Shown: positions 9,496 to 18,963, numbered from the stretch's first letter. The stretch is DNA of 64,000 nt from Methylobacterium sp. J-077 (GCF_022829365.1 NZ_JAKSYJ010000142.1:62001-126000), one strand, 5' to 3'. The notes: generated by a model not told the origin, from the sequence alone. Made by a program: numbers and translations.

Positions 9496-10536
9496 TCACA
9501 TGTTGAAGACGGGCTTACCGTCCTTGCCCTTCACAGACTTCCACTCTTCGTGGATCAGAGCGACGACGTTGTCCGGCAGCGGCACGTAGTCGAGGTCGGA
9601 GGCGAGCTTGTCGCCGTTCTTGTAGGCCCAATCGAAGAATTTCAGCGTATCCGCGGCCTTGGCGGTGTCGGCGGGTTCCTTGTGGACCAGGATGAAGGTC
9701 GCCGCCGTGATCGGCCACGCGTCGTCGCCCGGCTGGTTGGTCAGCGAGATGCCGAAGCCCGGAGCCGACTTCCAGTCGGCGCTGGCGGCGGCGGCCTGGA
9801 AAGCCTTGTCTTCCGGCTGCGGATACTTGCCGGCCTTGTTCTGCAACAGAGTGTAGGCGAGCTTGTTCTGCTTGGCGTAGGCGGATTCGACGTAGCCGAT
9901 GGCGTTCGGCACCTGCTTGACGGTGGCGGTCACGCCCTCGTTGCCCTTGCCGCCCTGCCCGACCGGCCAGGAGATCGTGGTCGCCGCGCCGTAGTCCTTC
10001 TTCCAGGTCTCGGAGGCCTGGGACAGGTAAGTGGTGAAGATATTGGTCGTGCCCGAGGCATCGGACCGGTAGACCGGGGTGATGGTGGCGTCGGGGAGCT
10101 TCACGCCCTCGTTGAGCTTCGCGATCCGCGGATCGGTCCACTTCGAGATCTTGCCGGCGTAGATGTCCGCCAGGATGTCACCGGTGAGCTTCAGCTTGCC
10201 GGGCTCGAGGCCGGCGATGTTCACCACCGGCACGACGCCGCCCATCACGGTCGGGAACTGGACGAGGCCGTCCTTGGCCAGCTGCTCACCCTTGAGCGGC
10301 GCGTCGGTGGCGCCGAAATCGACGGTCTTGGCCTGGATCTGCTTGATGCCGCCGCCGGAGCCGATCGACTGGTAGTTCAGTCCCGAGCCGGTCTCCTTGC
10401 GATAGGCTTCGGCCCACTTGGAGTAGACCGGGAACGGGAACGTGGCACCGGCTCCCGTGATGTCGGCGGCGAGCGCGGCGGACGCCAGCTGAACCGTCGC
10501 GAGGCCGACGGCGAGCGCGTAAGCGAAGGGTCTCAA
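9496..10536 (-). CDS. pstS: Phosphate-binding protein PstS
   Basis: Periplasmic receptor that delivers phosphate to PstC-PstA. I chose TTG at 10536, which has GGAGATA about five bases upstream and starts directly on a signal peptide (RPFAYALAVGLATVQLASA, cleaved after ALA). The frame extends 51 codons further up, but that part is Arg/Pro-rich and unlike any leader. The mature protein begins ADITGAGATFPFPVY, and phosphate-contacting segments are visible: GAGATFPFP, QSIGSGGGIK, DFGATDAPLK and YRSDASGTTN. Length 346 is normal. It is the first gene of the operon, with a Pho box 125 bases upstream. Confidence 0.96.
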   Translation of the reverse strand: MRPFAYALAVGLATVQLASAALAADITGAGATFPFPVYSKWAEAYRKETGSGLNYQSIGSGGGIKQIQAKTVDFGATDAPLKGEQLAKDGLVQFPTVMGGVVPVVNIAGLEPGKLKLTGDILADIYAGKISKWTDPRIAKLNEGVKLPDATITPVYRSDASGTTNIFTTYLSQASETWKKDYGAATTISWPVGQGGKGNEGVTATVKQVPNAIGYVESAYAKQNKLAYTLLQNKAGKYPQPEDKAFQAAAASADWKSAPGFGISLTNQPGDDAWPITAATFILVHKEPADTAKAADTLKFFDWAYKNGDKLASDLDYVPLPDNVVALIHEEWKSVKGKDGKPVFNM

Positions 10537-10660
10537 GGGTATCTCCGTTGCCGTCGGGCGAAAGCCTGCGCCTCCCTGCCGGCAAGCCCATGCCCGCGGC
10601 AGAGCTGTGCGGCCAGTCTTCCAAGAGACCCGGCGCCGGCCGCCCGATGGGCCGGGCGTT

Positions 10661-10688
10661 ACGACAGGCAGATGACATCGGCATGACA
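10661..10688 (-). promoter_or_regulatory. Pho box with three 11-base repeats, upstream of pstS
   Basis: Read on the minus strand, three consecutive 11-base units appear: TGTCATGCCGA, TGTCATCTGCC and TGTCGT followed by AACGC. The spacing and the TGTCAT core match the PhoB-binding consensus of repeated CTGTCAT-type half-sites. It lies about 125 bases before the pstS start, in the correct orientation for that operon. The divergent small gene at 10802 could also be affected. Confidence 0.8.
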
Positions 10689-10801
10689 CCGCGTCGCAGG
10701 GCCAAGGGCACGGTTTGGGGCGCTCGCGCGTTCAAGTCTGGCGGTGGCGCGCGATGATCGGCGGACGATGCCGCCCGCAGCGCCAGGAAGGTGTTCGGAT
10801 C

Positions 10802-11062
10802 GTGGCTGACCAGGGGACCGAGGCAGAGGAAGGTCCCGACGCGGCAGGTCCGGATGCCGCATGGCTCGCCCTGCATGCCGATCGCGAGGCCGTGGAGCGC
10901 GCGCTGACCTTGGCGCAGGCGCGCCAGCGCTTCGGCACCGATGCCGAAGCCGTCGCACAGGCGCACGTCGAGGAGGCCGAACTCCTGGTCGATCTCGATC
11001 GGATCCTGACGCAGATCCGGGCGGCGGAGTACCGCCGGCGGCCCGGTTCGCGGCGCTGGTAG
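10802..11062 (+). CDS. Small acidic helical protein of unknown function
   Basis: An 86-residue hypothetical protein starting at GTG 10802, about ten bases after GGAAGG. Codon use is strongly GC-rich at third positions, like the neighbouring genes, which supports coding on this strand rather than in the antisense frames. After a low-complexity acidic start (GTEAEEGPDAAGPDAA), one long predicted helix runs through the middle (REAVERALTLAQARQRFG, then VEEAELLVDLDRILTQI). The end is basic. There is no signal peptide, membrane segment or recognised domain. It diverges from pstS across the Pho box region, so phosphate control is possible but unproven. Confidence 0.5.
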   Translation: MADQGTEAEEGPDAAGPDAAWLALHADREAVERALTLAQARQRFGTDAEAVAQAHVEEAELLVDLDRILTQIRAAEYRRRPGSRRW

Positions 11063-11140
11063 CGCCCGGGGCGCTGCGTCTGAAACACGCTTCGCTGAAA
11101 CGGATACTGATTCCGGGATGCTGCGCCTCAGACGGCGGAC

Positions 11141-11341
11141 CTATCCCGCCCGACGCAGCTCCCGCTCCTTCTGGCGCAGGCGCAGGAGCAGTTCCACGTG
11201 GGTGTCGGTGATCGGCTGGGTGTCGACGCTGCCCTCGTAGACTGTGCGAAGCGTCAGCCCGAGCTGCTGCGTGTCGATCGCCTGCTTGATCGATCGACCC
11301 ATGTGCGGGCGCCCGTCGGACGCGACGATTGACGGCTTCAT
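11141..11341 (-). CDS. NepR-like small protein (possible anti-sigma factor)
   Basis: A 66-residue protein with an excellent ribosome site, GGGAGG six bases before ATG 11341. The central segment LGLTLRTVYEGSVDTQPITD followed by THVELLLRLRQKE matches the pattern of NepR anti-sigma factors of the alphaproteobacterial general stress response: hydrophobic-Gly-x-x-Leu-Arg-x-x-Tyr, then a Pro-containing turn, then Asp and a Leu-Leu-x-x-Leu helix. NepR holds sigma EcfG inactive until phosphorylated PhyR binds NepR. Neither ecfG nor phyR adjoins it, so it would be an orphan paralogue. The match is by eye only. If wrong, it is simply a conserved small hypothetical protein. Confidence 0.5.
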   Translation of the reverse strand: MKPSIVASDGRPHMGRSIKQAIDTQQLGLTLRTVYEGSVDTQPITDTHVELLLRLRQKERELRRAG

Positions 11342-11458
11342 GTTTTCCTCCCGCCCATTAACCGCGCGCTCCTGACCACGGCACCGGGATGGGTTCAGTC
11401 TCGTCAGGAATGGTTAATGAAAGCTTACGTGCAATCAACGGTTAAGGTTGATGCACGT

Positions 11459-13132
11459 TCACGCATCCGCGCCCTGGAGCAGCCGGGCCGCCGCCGCACG
11501 GGCCTCGTCGGTGACGGTGGCGCCCGCCAACATCCGGGCGATCTCCTCGCGGCGCTCCGCCACCGGCAGGCTCGCCACCCGGGTCGCGACCCGGCCGGCG
11601 CCCTTTACGGGGGCCTTGGCGATCAGGAAATGGGTGCTCGCCCGGGCCGCGACCTGGGGCGCGTGGGTCACCGCCACCACCTGCACGGTGGCGGCGAGCC
11701 GGGCGAGGCGCAGGCCGATCGCGTCGGCTACCGCGCCGCCGACGCCGGTGTCGATCTCGTCGAAGATCAGGGTCGGGGCCGAGCCCTTGTCGGCGAGCAC
11801 GACCTTCAGGGCCAGCATGAAGCGCGATAACTCGCCGCCCGAGGCGACCTTCATCATCGGGCCCGGCTTCGTGCCGGGATTGGTCTGCGCCCAGAACTCG
11901 ACGCGGTCGATGCCGGCCGGATCGCGCGCCTCCGGATCGGTGACGATCTCGGTGATGAAGCGGGCGCGCTCCAGTTTCAGCGGCGGCAGCTCGGCCTTCA
12001 CCGCCGCGTCGAGCTGCTTGGCCGCCCGGCGGCGCCCGGCGCTGAGTTTTTCCGCCGCTTCCGCGTAGTGCGCCTCGGCCTTTGCCCTGGCCTGCTCAAG
12101 GCCTTCGAGGGCGGCCTCGCCGGCATCGAGGGTCGCGACCTCGCCGGCATAGCGCTCCGCCAGGGCGGCGAGGTCGTCAGCCGGGACGTCGTATTTCCGG
12201 GACGCCGCTCGCAGCGCGAACAGCCGCTCTTCCGCGCGCTCCAGGTCGCGTGGGTCGAATTCGGTCTCGGCCACGGCCGCGTCCAGCACCGCGCGCGCCT
12301 CGTCGAGGGCGACCATGGCGGCGTCCAAGGCATTGACGCAGGGATCGATCAGCGCCGGAAGCTGCCCGGCCCGGCGCTCCAGCTTGCGCAGGGCGGCCGA
12401 GAGATGCGGCACGCCCGAATGCGGGCCGCCGACCGCGTCCAGCGCCTCGTTCAGCTCGCGCGCGACCTTCTCGGATTGCTGCATGACGCTGCGGCGCTCG
12501 GCGAGTTGGGCTTCCTCCCCGGGCTGGGGCGCCAGGGCGGCGAGTTCCTCGACGGCATGGCGCAGGAAGTCGGCCTCCTTGCGGGCCGCTTCGATCCGGG
12601 CGCGGTGCTCGGCGAGTTCGGTACGCGCAGCGCGCACGGCCTTGGCCGCCGCGGCCACCTTCGTCAGCTGGGTCTGCAGGCCCCCGAAGGCGTCGAGGAT
12701 CGCCCGGTGCGAGGCCGGATCGGACAGGGCGCGGTCGTCGTGCTGGCCGTGGATCTCGACCAGGGCGGCGCCGATCGCCCGCAGGACCTGCACGCCCACC
12801 GGCTGGTCGTTGACGAAGGCGCGGGTGCGGCCGTCCGCCATCTGGGTCCGGCGCAGGATCAGGTCGCCCTCGGTGTCGATCTCGGCCTCGGCCGCGATGT
12901 GGCGCGCCGGATGGTCCAGGGGCAGGTCGAACACCGCGGTGACGCCCCCCTGCGGCTCGCCGTGGCGCACGAGTCGGCCGTCGCCGCGGCCGCCGAGCGC
13001 GAGGGCGAAGGCGTCGAGCAGGATCGACTTGCCCGCCCCCGTCTCTCCGGTCAGGACGCTCAGCCCCGCCCGGAAATTCAGTTCGAGCCTGTCGATCAGA
13101 ACGATGTCGCGGATCGCGAGCTGCGCCAGCAT
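11459..13132 (-). CDS. recN: DNA repair ATPase RecN
   Basis: SMC-like ATPase that binds DNA ends and helps recombinational repair of double-strand breaks. Residues 29-36 give the Walker A GETGAGKS in an N-terminal half-ATPase. A central coiled coil follows, rich in Ala, Glu and Arg. The C-terminal half carries the signature ASGGELSRFMLALK and Walker B TLIFDEIDTGVGG. Length 557 is normal. It starts at ATG 13132 (MLAQLAIRDIVLID), the family start. It lies after bamD with a terminator-like hairpin between them. I saw no GTTC-N7-GTTC LexA box upstream, so SOS control is not evident. Confidence 0.95.
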   Translation of the reverse strand: MLAQLAIRDIVLIDRLELNFRAGLSVLTGETGAGKSILLDAFALALGGRGDGRLVRHGEPQGGVTAVFDLPLDHPARHIAAEAEIDTEGDLILRRTQMADGRTRAFVNDQPVGVQVLRAIGAALVEIHGQHDDRALSDPASHRAILDAFGGLQTQLTKVAAAAKAVRAARTELAEHRARIEAARKEADFLRHAVEELAALAPQPGEEAQLAERRSVMQQSEKVARELNEALDAVGGPHSGVPHLSAALRKLERRAGQLPALIDPCVNALDAAMVALDEARAVLDAAVAETEFDPRDLERAEERLFALRAASRKYDVPADDLAALAERYAGEVATLDAGEAALEGLEQARAKAEAHYAEAAEKLSAGRRRAAKQLDAAVKAELPPLKLERARFITEIVTDPEARDPAGIDRVEFWAQTNPGTKPGPMMKVASGGELSRFMLALKVVLADKGSAPTLIFDEIDTGVGGAVADAIGLRLARLAATVQVVAVTHAPQVAARASTHFLIAKAPVKGAGRVATRVASLPVAERREEIARMLAGATVTDEARAAAARLLQGADA

Positions 13133-13246
13133 GCGGCGACGAGATTCCTGAGGATGGGACCGCAGACATAAGGCCGCTGCGGCAGGGATTCACCCCCAAA
13201 ATGCGTCGGCCGCCATCCCCAGTGCCGCGGGGCTGCGCGGACGACA

Positions 13247-13274
13247 AAGGCCCGGAGCGTCGGCTCCGGGCCTT
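13247..13274 (-). terminator. Rho-independent terminator after bamD
   Basis: An 11-bp perfect stem (AAGGCCCGGAG with its complement) with a 6-base loop lies 37 bases after the bamD stop and is followed on the minus strand by a short T-rich run (TTTGTCGT). It should end the lpxC-bamD transcript before recN. Confidence 0.65.
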
Positions 13275-13310
13275 GGGGCGTCGTCATGCGGGCCGCGGCC
13301 CACGCGATCC

Positions 13311-14192
13311 TCACTCGGCTGAGGCGGTCTTGCCCGTCACGGTCCGGTAGATCTTGGAGAGGAACGAGGTCTTCTCCTCGCGCGGCTCGACGCCGCCCGT
13401 GGCCAGGAGCGCGTGCGCGTCCTTGTACCAGGGGCTGTCGGGGAAGTTGTGTCCCAGCACCGCCGCGGAGTTCTGCGCCTCTTGGGTGATGCCCAGCGCC
13501 CAGTACGCCTCGGTCAGGCGCTCGAGTGCCTCTTCCGCGTGCCGGGTGGTCTGGTACTTGGCCACCACGTCGCGGAAGCGGTTGATTGCGGCCGGGAAGT
13601 TGCGCCGCTCCAGGTAGAAGCGACCCACCTCCATCTCCTTGCCGGCGAGCTGGTCGCGGGTGATCTGGATCTTCGATCGCGCGTCGGCCGAATACTCGGA
13701 CGTCGGATACTTCTGGACCAGCTCCTGCAGGGCGACCAGCGCTTTCTCGGACCGGTCCTGGTCGCGGGTCACGTCCGGGATCTGCTTGTAGTTCGACATC
13801 GCCATCAGGTACTGCGCGTAGGCGGCATCCTTGCTGGCCGGGTGGCGCTGCAGATACCGCTTCGCCGCGCTGATCGCGTCGTCGTATTTCTGGCCTTCGT
13901 AATTCGCGTAGGCCGTCATCAGCAGCGCCTTCCGAGACCACTCGGAGTACTGGTACTGCTTGTCGAGATTGTCGAACTTCTTGACGGCACCCTCGTAGTC
14001 GCTGTCCTGCAGCTTGGCCAAGCCCTCGCTGTAGAGCTTGTCCGCCGGGACATCCGGCACGACCTCGGGTTTGTACTTCTCGGCGAAGAGATTGGTCGGG
14101 TCGAAGTCGCAGCCACCGAGGCCCAGGCCGAGAACGGCCACGAGGGGCGCCATGAAGGCTGCCGCTCGGCGATGACGAATGGTGACAGGCAT
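13311..14192 (-). CDS. bamD: Outer-membrane assembly lipoprotein BamD
   Basis: Essential lipoprotein of the BAM complex that folds beta-barrel proteins into the outer membrane. I start it at ATG 14192 (MPVTIRHRRA); an upstream in-frame ATG at 14240 gives a charged extension unsuitable as a leader. The signal peptide ends in the lipobox LGGC, making C28 the lipidated residue. Residues 45-280 contain TPR-like repeats, for example LYSEGLAKLQDSDYEGAVKK and ISAAKRYLQRHPASKDA. Length 293 is slightly longer than E. coli BamD because of a C-terminal extension. It lies downstream of lpxC, the usual alphaproteobacterial order. Confidence 0.94.
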   Translation of the reverse strand: MPVTIRHRRAAAFMAPLVAVLGLGLGGCDFDPTNLFAEKYKPEVVPDVPADKLYSEGLAKLQDSDYEGAVKKFDNLDKQYQYSEWSRKALLMTAYANYEGQKYDDAISAAKRYLQRHPASKDAAYAQYLMAMSNYKQIPDVTRDQDRSEKALVALQELVQKYPTSEYSADARSKIQITRDQLAGKEMEVGRFYLERRNFPAAINRFRDVVAKYQTTRHAEEALERLTEAYWALGITQEAQNSAAVLGHNFPDSPWYKDAHALLATGGVEPREEKTSFLSKIYRTVTGKTASAE

Positions 14193-14384
14193 CTGGCGCT
14201 CTTCCCCGGAACCGGCGCACGTCTTGCGCCGTCGTGCCATCGCGTGAGTGGATCCGGCCCGACCGGGCCGTGCCCGTCGTTCACGGACCGTTAAACCGTG
14301 ACGTTCGATTCGGGCACGAAAGCGGCAGCGCTGCGGCAGGCCGTATCGGTTGCCGGCTGTGTCCCGCGGGTCACAGATTGGCGG

Positions 14385-15332
14385 TCAGAGATCGCCCGCG
14401 AAGGCGGCGATGCCGAGGCCGACGCCGAGTTCCGAGAGCACAGCCTCGCGGCGCGAGCCCTGCGCCTCGACGATGGCGTAGTTGGACCGGTCGGCAAACA
14501 GGGCGGAAAGCACGCCGACATTCATGCGGTGGCCGCCACAATAGGAGCGGTAGGCGCCCTGGATCGGCAGGCCGGCCAGCGCGAGGTCGCCGACCGCGTC
14601 GAGGATCTTGTGACGGACGAATTCGTCCGGGAAGCGCAGGCCCTCGGGGTTGACCACGGCGGTCTCGCCGACCGCGACGGTGTTCTCGAGCGAGGCCCCC
14701 AGCGCGAAACCGGCCTTCCAGTAGCGCTCCACGTCCTTCATCATCCCGAAGGTGCGGGCGCCGGCGATCTCGCGGCGGTAGGAGGCAGGCGACAAATCCA
14801 TCGCCTTGCGCGAGCGGCCGATCACCGGGCTGTCGAAATCGATCTCCACGTCGAGACGGAAGCCCCGGTCGATCGGGCGCAACTCGGCGAAGGCGCGACC
14901 GGTCTCGATGCGGACGTGGCGCAGAACCTTCAGCCAGCGGCGCGGCGTGCCGCAGGAGGCGATCCCGACCGCGTCGATGGCGTGAACGAATTGGAGGGCG
15001 GACCCGTCAAGGATCGGCATCTCCGGCCCGTCGATCTCGACCAGGGCATTGTCGACGCCCAGTCCGTAGAGGGCCGACATCAGATGCTCGATGGTGGCGA
15101 CGGCACCGGTCTCGACATCACCGATGACGGTGCAGAGCTCGGTGGCGGAGACGAGGGCGTGATGGGCCTTGATCAGGCGGTCGTTGCCGTGGGTGGTGCT
15201 GGTTCGAAGAAACGCGACGCCGTGATTGGCGGGAGCGGGGCGGATCGTGATCTCGGCCGGGTTCCCGGAATGGACCCCGACTCCCGAGAGCGTTACCGGC
15301 CCCTTCAGGGTCGTCTGTTTATGCGTTCGCAT
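14385..15332 (-). CDS. lpxC: UDP-3-O-acyl-N-acetylglucosamine deacetylase LpxC
   Basis: Zinc enzyme for the committed step of lipid A synthesis. The start at ATG 15332 reads MRTHKQTTLKGPVTLSGVGV, typical of the family. The zinc ligands are visible: His in TIEHLMSALYGLG, and His and Asp in RHKILDAVGDLAL; the catalytic His is in YCGGHRMN. Length 315 is normal. It follows ftsZ on the same strand. The 440-base gap between them holds a terminator, a CtrA-type site and a GANTC site, so lpxC probably has its own cell-cycle-sensitive promoter. Confidence 0.96.
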   Translation of the reverse strand: MRTHKQTTLKGPVTLSGVGVHSGNPAEITIRPAPANHGVAFLRTSTTHGNDRLIKAHHALVSATELCTVIGDVETGAVATIEHLMSALYGLGVDNALVEIDGPEMPILDGSALQFVHAIDAVGIASCGTPRRWLKVLRHVRIETGRAFAELRPIDRGFRLDVEIDFDSPVIGRSRKAMDLSPASYRREIAGARTFGMMKDVERYWKAGFALGASLENTVAVGETAVVNPEGLRFPDEFVRHKILDAVGDLALAGLPIQGAYRSYCGGHRMNVGVLSALFADRSNYAIVEAQGSRREAVLSELGVGLGIAAFAGDL

Positions 15333-15573
15333 TCATTAGCCCCCGGCAACGATCAGGTCCCGCCATCCCGACCAGGGATGGTGAGGAAACTGTCCGATCC
15401 GTCCGCTGCTTGAAGCCCCTACCCGCGCTATCAGGTTGTGTCCTGCAGCGCGTCTCATTGGTCTGCGAGTGTCTATAGCTGCACCGCACAGGGCAGCCAA
15501 ATCACGGATTCTTACGCTCTGTTACAGACACGCTTGCTGCTTGGAGCCGCTAAAAACGTGATAGCACAAAGGC

Positions 15574-15588
15574 TTAAAGCTTGGTTAA
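15574..15588. promoter_or_regulatory. CtrA-type site TTAA-N7-TTAA upstream of lpxC
   Basis: The exact pattern TTAA-AGCTTGG-TTAA occurs 242 bases upstream of the lpxC start. It matches the full-length CtrA binding consensus of alphaproteobacteria. A GANTC methylation site (GATTC, 15507-15511) lies between it and lpxC. The whole gap 15333-15720 is less GC-rich than the surrounding genes and contains no gene that I can support, so it is likely regulatory. Confidence 0.45.
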
Positions 15589-15720
15589 TGCGTGGCTAAC
15601 AGGTGGTCGTTCTGTGGCGTGGATGCATCACGCACCTGGGGATAGCGTCACAAACGTTAACTCTGCTGTGACTCCCGTCCTCAGCTTCGGCAACCAAGGG
15701 TTGCGTCGTTGCAGCGCGAA

Positions 15721-15744
15721 GAGCCGGCGGTGTCCCGCCGGCTC
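15721..15744 (-). terminator. Hairpin terminator after ftsZ
   Basis: A perfect 10-bp stem (GAGCCGGCGG with its complement) and a 4-base loop begin 29 bases after the ftsZ stop. Only a weak CTCTTCG follows on the minus strand. It probably ends most dcw-cluster transcription before lpxC. Confidence 0.55.
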
Positions 15745-15773
15745 CTGCAGTGTCGCCTTTCGGTCTCGGCCGT

Positions 15774-17543
15774 TCAGTTCGCCTGGCGGCGGAGGAACGC
15801 CGGGATCTCGAGCTGGTCGTCGTCCATCATCCGCGACTGCGGCGCGACGCGGCCCTGGGCATCGAGGCCGCCCTGGGCCGGCCGGTACTGCGGCGCCTGC
15901 GGGACCGGAGCGCGCGGGGCCTGCGGAATATGCGGCTGGGCCAGGTGCTGCGGCTGAACCAAGTGCTGCGGCTGGGCGACATGGGGCTGCGGCGCGACCG
16001 GAGCCGCGGCCCGCTGGGCGGGGAGGCCCTCCATCTCGTCGCGCCGGCCGCCGAAGCCGACGGTGGCGAGACGGCGCAGCAGCGAGGTCCGCTTGGATTC
16101 CGGAGCCACCTCCTCGGCGGCCCGATTCGCCAGGATCTGGTTCTGGGCGATCGGCGGCAGCTCGTGGATCTGCGGCATGCGCGGGGCGCGGGCGAGCGGC
16201 GCGGCGGCCGGGGCGGCCGGACGCGGCGGGACGAACGGGCCGGCCTGGAATTGCGGCGCGGGCTCGGCCTGCTGCGGGGCGGGGGCCGGGACGAACGGCG
16301 CGGCGGCTCGCGGCTGGGCCGGAGCGAGGACGACCTCGTCACGGGCGACCGGCGCGGGAGCCTCGAACCGGGTCTCGGTCCGCGCCTCGGGGGCCGGCTG
16401 CGGGGCGGCCGGCGCCGGGTTCTGCGCGGGAGCCTGGGCGATCGAGTCCGTGCGGATGCTCGGCACCGGCGAGGTCGCGCGGGCCCGCGCCTCGGCCCGC
16501 AGGCGCTCGGCCACCTCGGCGATGCGCTGCTCGGTCTCGGCGATCGCCGGGTTGTTGGTCGAGTTGGCCGAGATCAGCAGCGGCTCGATGCCGGTGGCGA
16601 CCACCGACACGCGGATGATGCCGTCGAGGCTCTCGTCGAAGGTGGCGCCCAGGATGATGTTGGCGTCCTGATCGACTTCCTCGCGGATGCGGGTGGCGGC
16701 CTCGTCGAGCTCGTACAGGGTCAGGTCCGAGCCACCGGTGATCGAGATCAGCAGGCCGCGGGCGCCCTTCATGGAGACGTCGTCGAGGAGCGGGTTGGCG
16801 ATGGCGGCCTCGGCGGCGCGGTTGGCGCGCTTCTCCCCGGACGCTTCGCCGGTGCCCATCATGGCCTTGCCCATGCCGCGCATGATCGCCCGGACGTCGG
16901 CGAAGTCGAGGTTGATCAGGCCTTCCTTGACCATCAGGTCGGTGATGCAGGCGACGCCCGAGTAGAGCACCTGGTCGGCCATCGCGAAGGCGTCGGCGAA
17001 GGTGGTCTTCTCGTTGGCGACCCGGAACAGGTTCTGGTTCGGGATCACGATCAGGGTGTCGACGGCGGCCTGCAGCTCCTGGATGCCGGACTCGGCCGTG
17101 CGCATGCGGCGCACGCCCTCGAACTGGAACGGCTTGGTGACGACGCCGACCGTCAGGATGCCCATGTCGCGGGCGGTGCGGGCGATGACCGGCGCGGCGC
17201 CAGTGCCGGTGCCGCCGCCCATGCCGGCAGTGATGAAGCACATGTGGGCGCCCGAGAGCTGGTCCCGGATCTCGTCGATCACCTCGTCGGCGGCGGCCGA
17301 GCCGACCTCCGGGTGGGAGCCGGCGCCGAGGCCCTGGGTGACGCCCAGGCCCATCTGGATGACCCGCTCCGCCTTCGAGGAGGTGAGCGCCTGCGCGTCG
17401 GTGTTGGCGACCACGAATTCGCAGCCGAGCAGGCCCGACTCGATCATGTTGTTGACGGCGTTGCCGCCTGCGCCGCCGACACCGAAGACGGTGATGCGGG
17501 GCTTGAGTTCCCGGATGTCCGGCGCCTGGAGGGTAATGGCCAT
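15774..17543 (-). CDS. ftsZ: Cell division GTPase FtsZ
   Basis: Tubulin-like GTPase that forms the division ring. I start it at ATG 17543 ([15 protein letters not shown]), with GAGAGG nine bases upstream; the frame extends 64 codons further with Ser/Pro/Arg-rich sequence opposite the end of ftsA that has no family character. Residues 10-330 are the globular GTPase, with GGGTGTG at 109-115. A very long Pro/Ala/Gln-rich linker (about 330-570, with repeated QPQHL units) leads to the conserved tail [13 protein letters not shown] that binds FtsA. Total length 589 is large even for alphaproteobacteria, all due to the linker. Confidence 0.96.
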   Translation of the reverse strand: MAITLQAPDIRELKPRITVFGVGGAGGNAVNNMIESGLLGCEFVVANTDAQALTSSKAERVIQMGLGVTQGLGAGSHPEVGSAAADEVIDEIRDQLSGAHMCFITAGMGGGTGTGAAPVIARTARDMGILTVGVVTKPFQFEGVRRMRTAESGIQELQAAVDTLIVIPNQNLFRVANEKTTFADAFAMADQVLYSGVACITDLMVKEGLINLDFADVRAIMRGMGKAMMGTGEASGEKRANRAAEAAIANPLLDDVSMKGARGLLISITGGSDLTLYELDEAATRIREEVDQDANIILGATFDESLDGIIRVSVVATGIEPLLISANSTNNPAIAETEQRIAEVAERLRAEARARATSPVPSIRTDSIAQAPAQNPAPAAPQPAPEARTETRFEAPAPVARDEVVLAPAQPRAAAPFVPAPAPQQAEPAPQFQAGPFVPPRPAAPAAAPLARAPRMPQIHELPPIAQNQILANRAAEEVAPESKRTSLLRRLATVGFGGRRDEMEGLPAQRAAAPVAPQPHVAQPQHLVQPQHLAQPHIPQAPRAPVPQAPQYRPAQGGLDAQGRVAPQSRMMDDDQLEIPAFLRRQAN

Positions 17544-17634
17544 GGTGTCGAGCCTCTCGCTTACTCTGCTTTCCGTGCGGCGCTGCGGCGCCGATATTTT
17601 TTCGATCCCCCGCCCGTGAGGGCGGCGGTGAAAC

Positions 17635-18963
17635 CTAGAAGCTGTCCCGGATCCAGCGCCCGACCCGGCTGATGTACCGGTCGGATCCGGTGGCCGCGAA
17701 GGCGCCGTGCCCCCGCGGCTCGAAGTGCTCGGCATGCGCCACCTGCGGGTAGACCAGCAGGCCGACGGCGGCCGAGAAGGCCGGACCCTTGGCCGCCTCG
17801 GGCAGGCCGCGGATCCCGAGCGGCCGGCCGATCCGGACCTGGCCCTGCAGGACCCGCCGGGCGACCTCCGGCAGGCCGACGAGCTGGCTGGCGCCGCCGG
17901 TGAGCACCACCCGCCGCCCGGCCTGGGCGGCGAAGCCGGCGTCGCGCAGGCGGTCGCGGACCAGCTCGACCACCTCCTCGACCCGCGGCTTGATGATTCG
18001 CACCAGCTGGGAGCGCGGGATGTGAGACGGGGCCTCGCTCTCGTCCTCGCCGACCCCGTGCACGGCGATCATGTCGCGCTCGTCGGAGGGGGTGGAGAGG
18101 GCCGAGCCGTAGAGGGTCTTCAGCCGCTCGGCCGCGGCCATGCGGGTGGAGAGGCCCCGGGCGATGTCCATGGTGACGTGGTGGCCGCCGACCGCCACCG
18201 CGTCCACGTGGACGAGGTGGCCGCCCGAGAACACCCCGACGCTGGTGGTGCCGCCGCCCATGTCGACGACGCAGACGCCCATCTCGGCCTCGTCGTCGAC
18301 CAGGGCGGATAGCCCGGCGGCGTAGGGCGTCGCGATCACCGCCTCGACCCCGAGATGGCAATGCTCCACCGCCAGCATGACGTTGCGGGCGGCGGCGAGC
18401 TCGCTGGTGACCACGTGCAGGTCGACCCCGAGGGCCTCGCCGATCATGCCCGACGGGTCGATGACCGCGCCCTGCCCGTCCAGCGCGTAGCCGGTGGGCA
18501 GCGCGTGCAGCACGGCCCGGCCGGGGCTGACGCCGTGGGCGCTCGCCGTCTCCAGTACCCGCTCGACATCGCTGCCGGTGACGGTGCCCGAGCGGACGTT
18601 CACCCGGGCCTGGAAATGCTGCGAGGCGAGCCGTCCGCCGGACATGTTGACGATGACCGACTGGACCTCGACCTTGGCCATCCGCTCGGCGGCGTGCACC
18701 GCCTGGCGGATCGCGCCCTCGGCGGCGGCCAGATCGACGATCGCCCCGCCCTTCAGCCCCAGGGAGCGCTGATGGCCGATGCCGATGATGCGGGCGAGGT
18801 GCGTCCGGCCGCGCAGGGTCGAGAGCGCCTCGGCGGGCTGCAGCTCGGCGATGAGGCAGACGACCTTGCTGGTGCCGATGTCGAGCACCGACAGGGTGGT
18901 CGAGCGTCGGGCCGAGAGCGGCTTCAGGCGCGGCGTGAGGCCGTGTTGGCTGTGCATTGACAC
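17635..18963 (-). CDS. ftsA: Cell division protein FtsA
   Basis: Actin-like ATPase that tethers FtsZ to the inner membrane. The N-terminal phosphate-1 loop is [16 protein letters not shown] and the second is [14 protein letters not shown]; the adenosine motif is [15 protein letters not shown]. The last residues, [12 protein letters not shown], form the amphipathic membrane-targeting helix. Length 442 is normal. It lies between ftsQ and ftsZ. Confidence 0.95.
   Translation of the reverse strand: MSMHSQHGLTPRLKPLSARRSTTLSVLDIGTSKVVCLIAELQPAEALSTLRGRTHLARIIGIGHQRSLGLKGGAIVDLAAAEGAIRQAVHAAERMAKVEVQSVIVNMSGGRLASQHFQARVNVRSGTVTGSDVERVLETASAHGVSPGRAVLHALPTGYALDGQGAVIDPSGMIGEALGVDLHVVTSELAAARNVMLAVEHCHLGVEAVIATPYAAGLSALVDDEAEMGVCVVDMGGGTTSVGVFSGGHLVHVDAVAVGGHHVTMDIARGLSTRMAAAERLKTLYGSALSTPSDERDMIAVHGVGEDESEAPSHIPRSQLVRIIKPRVEEVVELVRDRLRDAGFAAQAGRRVVLTGGASQLVGLPEVARRVLQGQVRIGRPLGIRGLPEAAKGPAFSAAVGLLVYPQVAHAEHFEPRGHGAFAATGSDRYISRVGRWIRDSF

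Noticed and set aside
10732-11088. Minus-strand open frame opposite the small gene at 10802
   Set aside because: The plus-strand frame has a ribosome site and the stronger third-position GC; the minus frame is Arg/Ser-rich.
13133-13246. LexA box upstream of recN
   Set aside because: No GTTC-N7-GTTC or GAAC-N7-GAAC spacing is present.
17543-17735. A longer FtsZ N terminus of 64 extra residues
   Set aside because: The extension overlaps the ftsA end, is Ser/Pro/Arg-rich and precedes the typical start MAITLQAPD, which has its own ribosome site.
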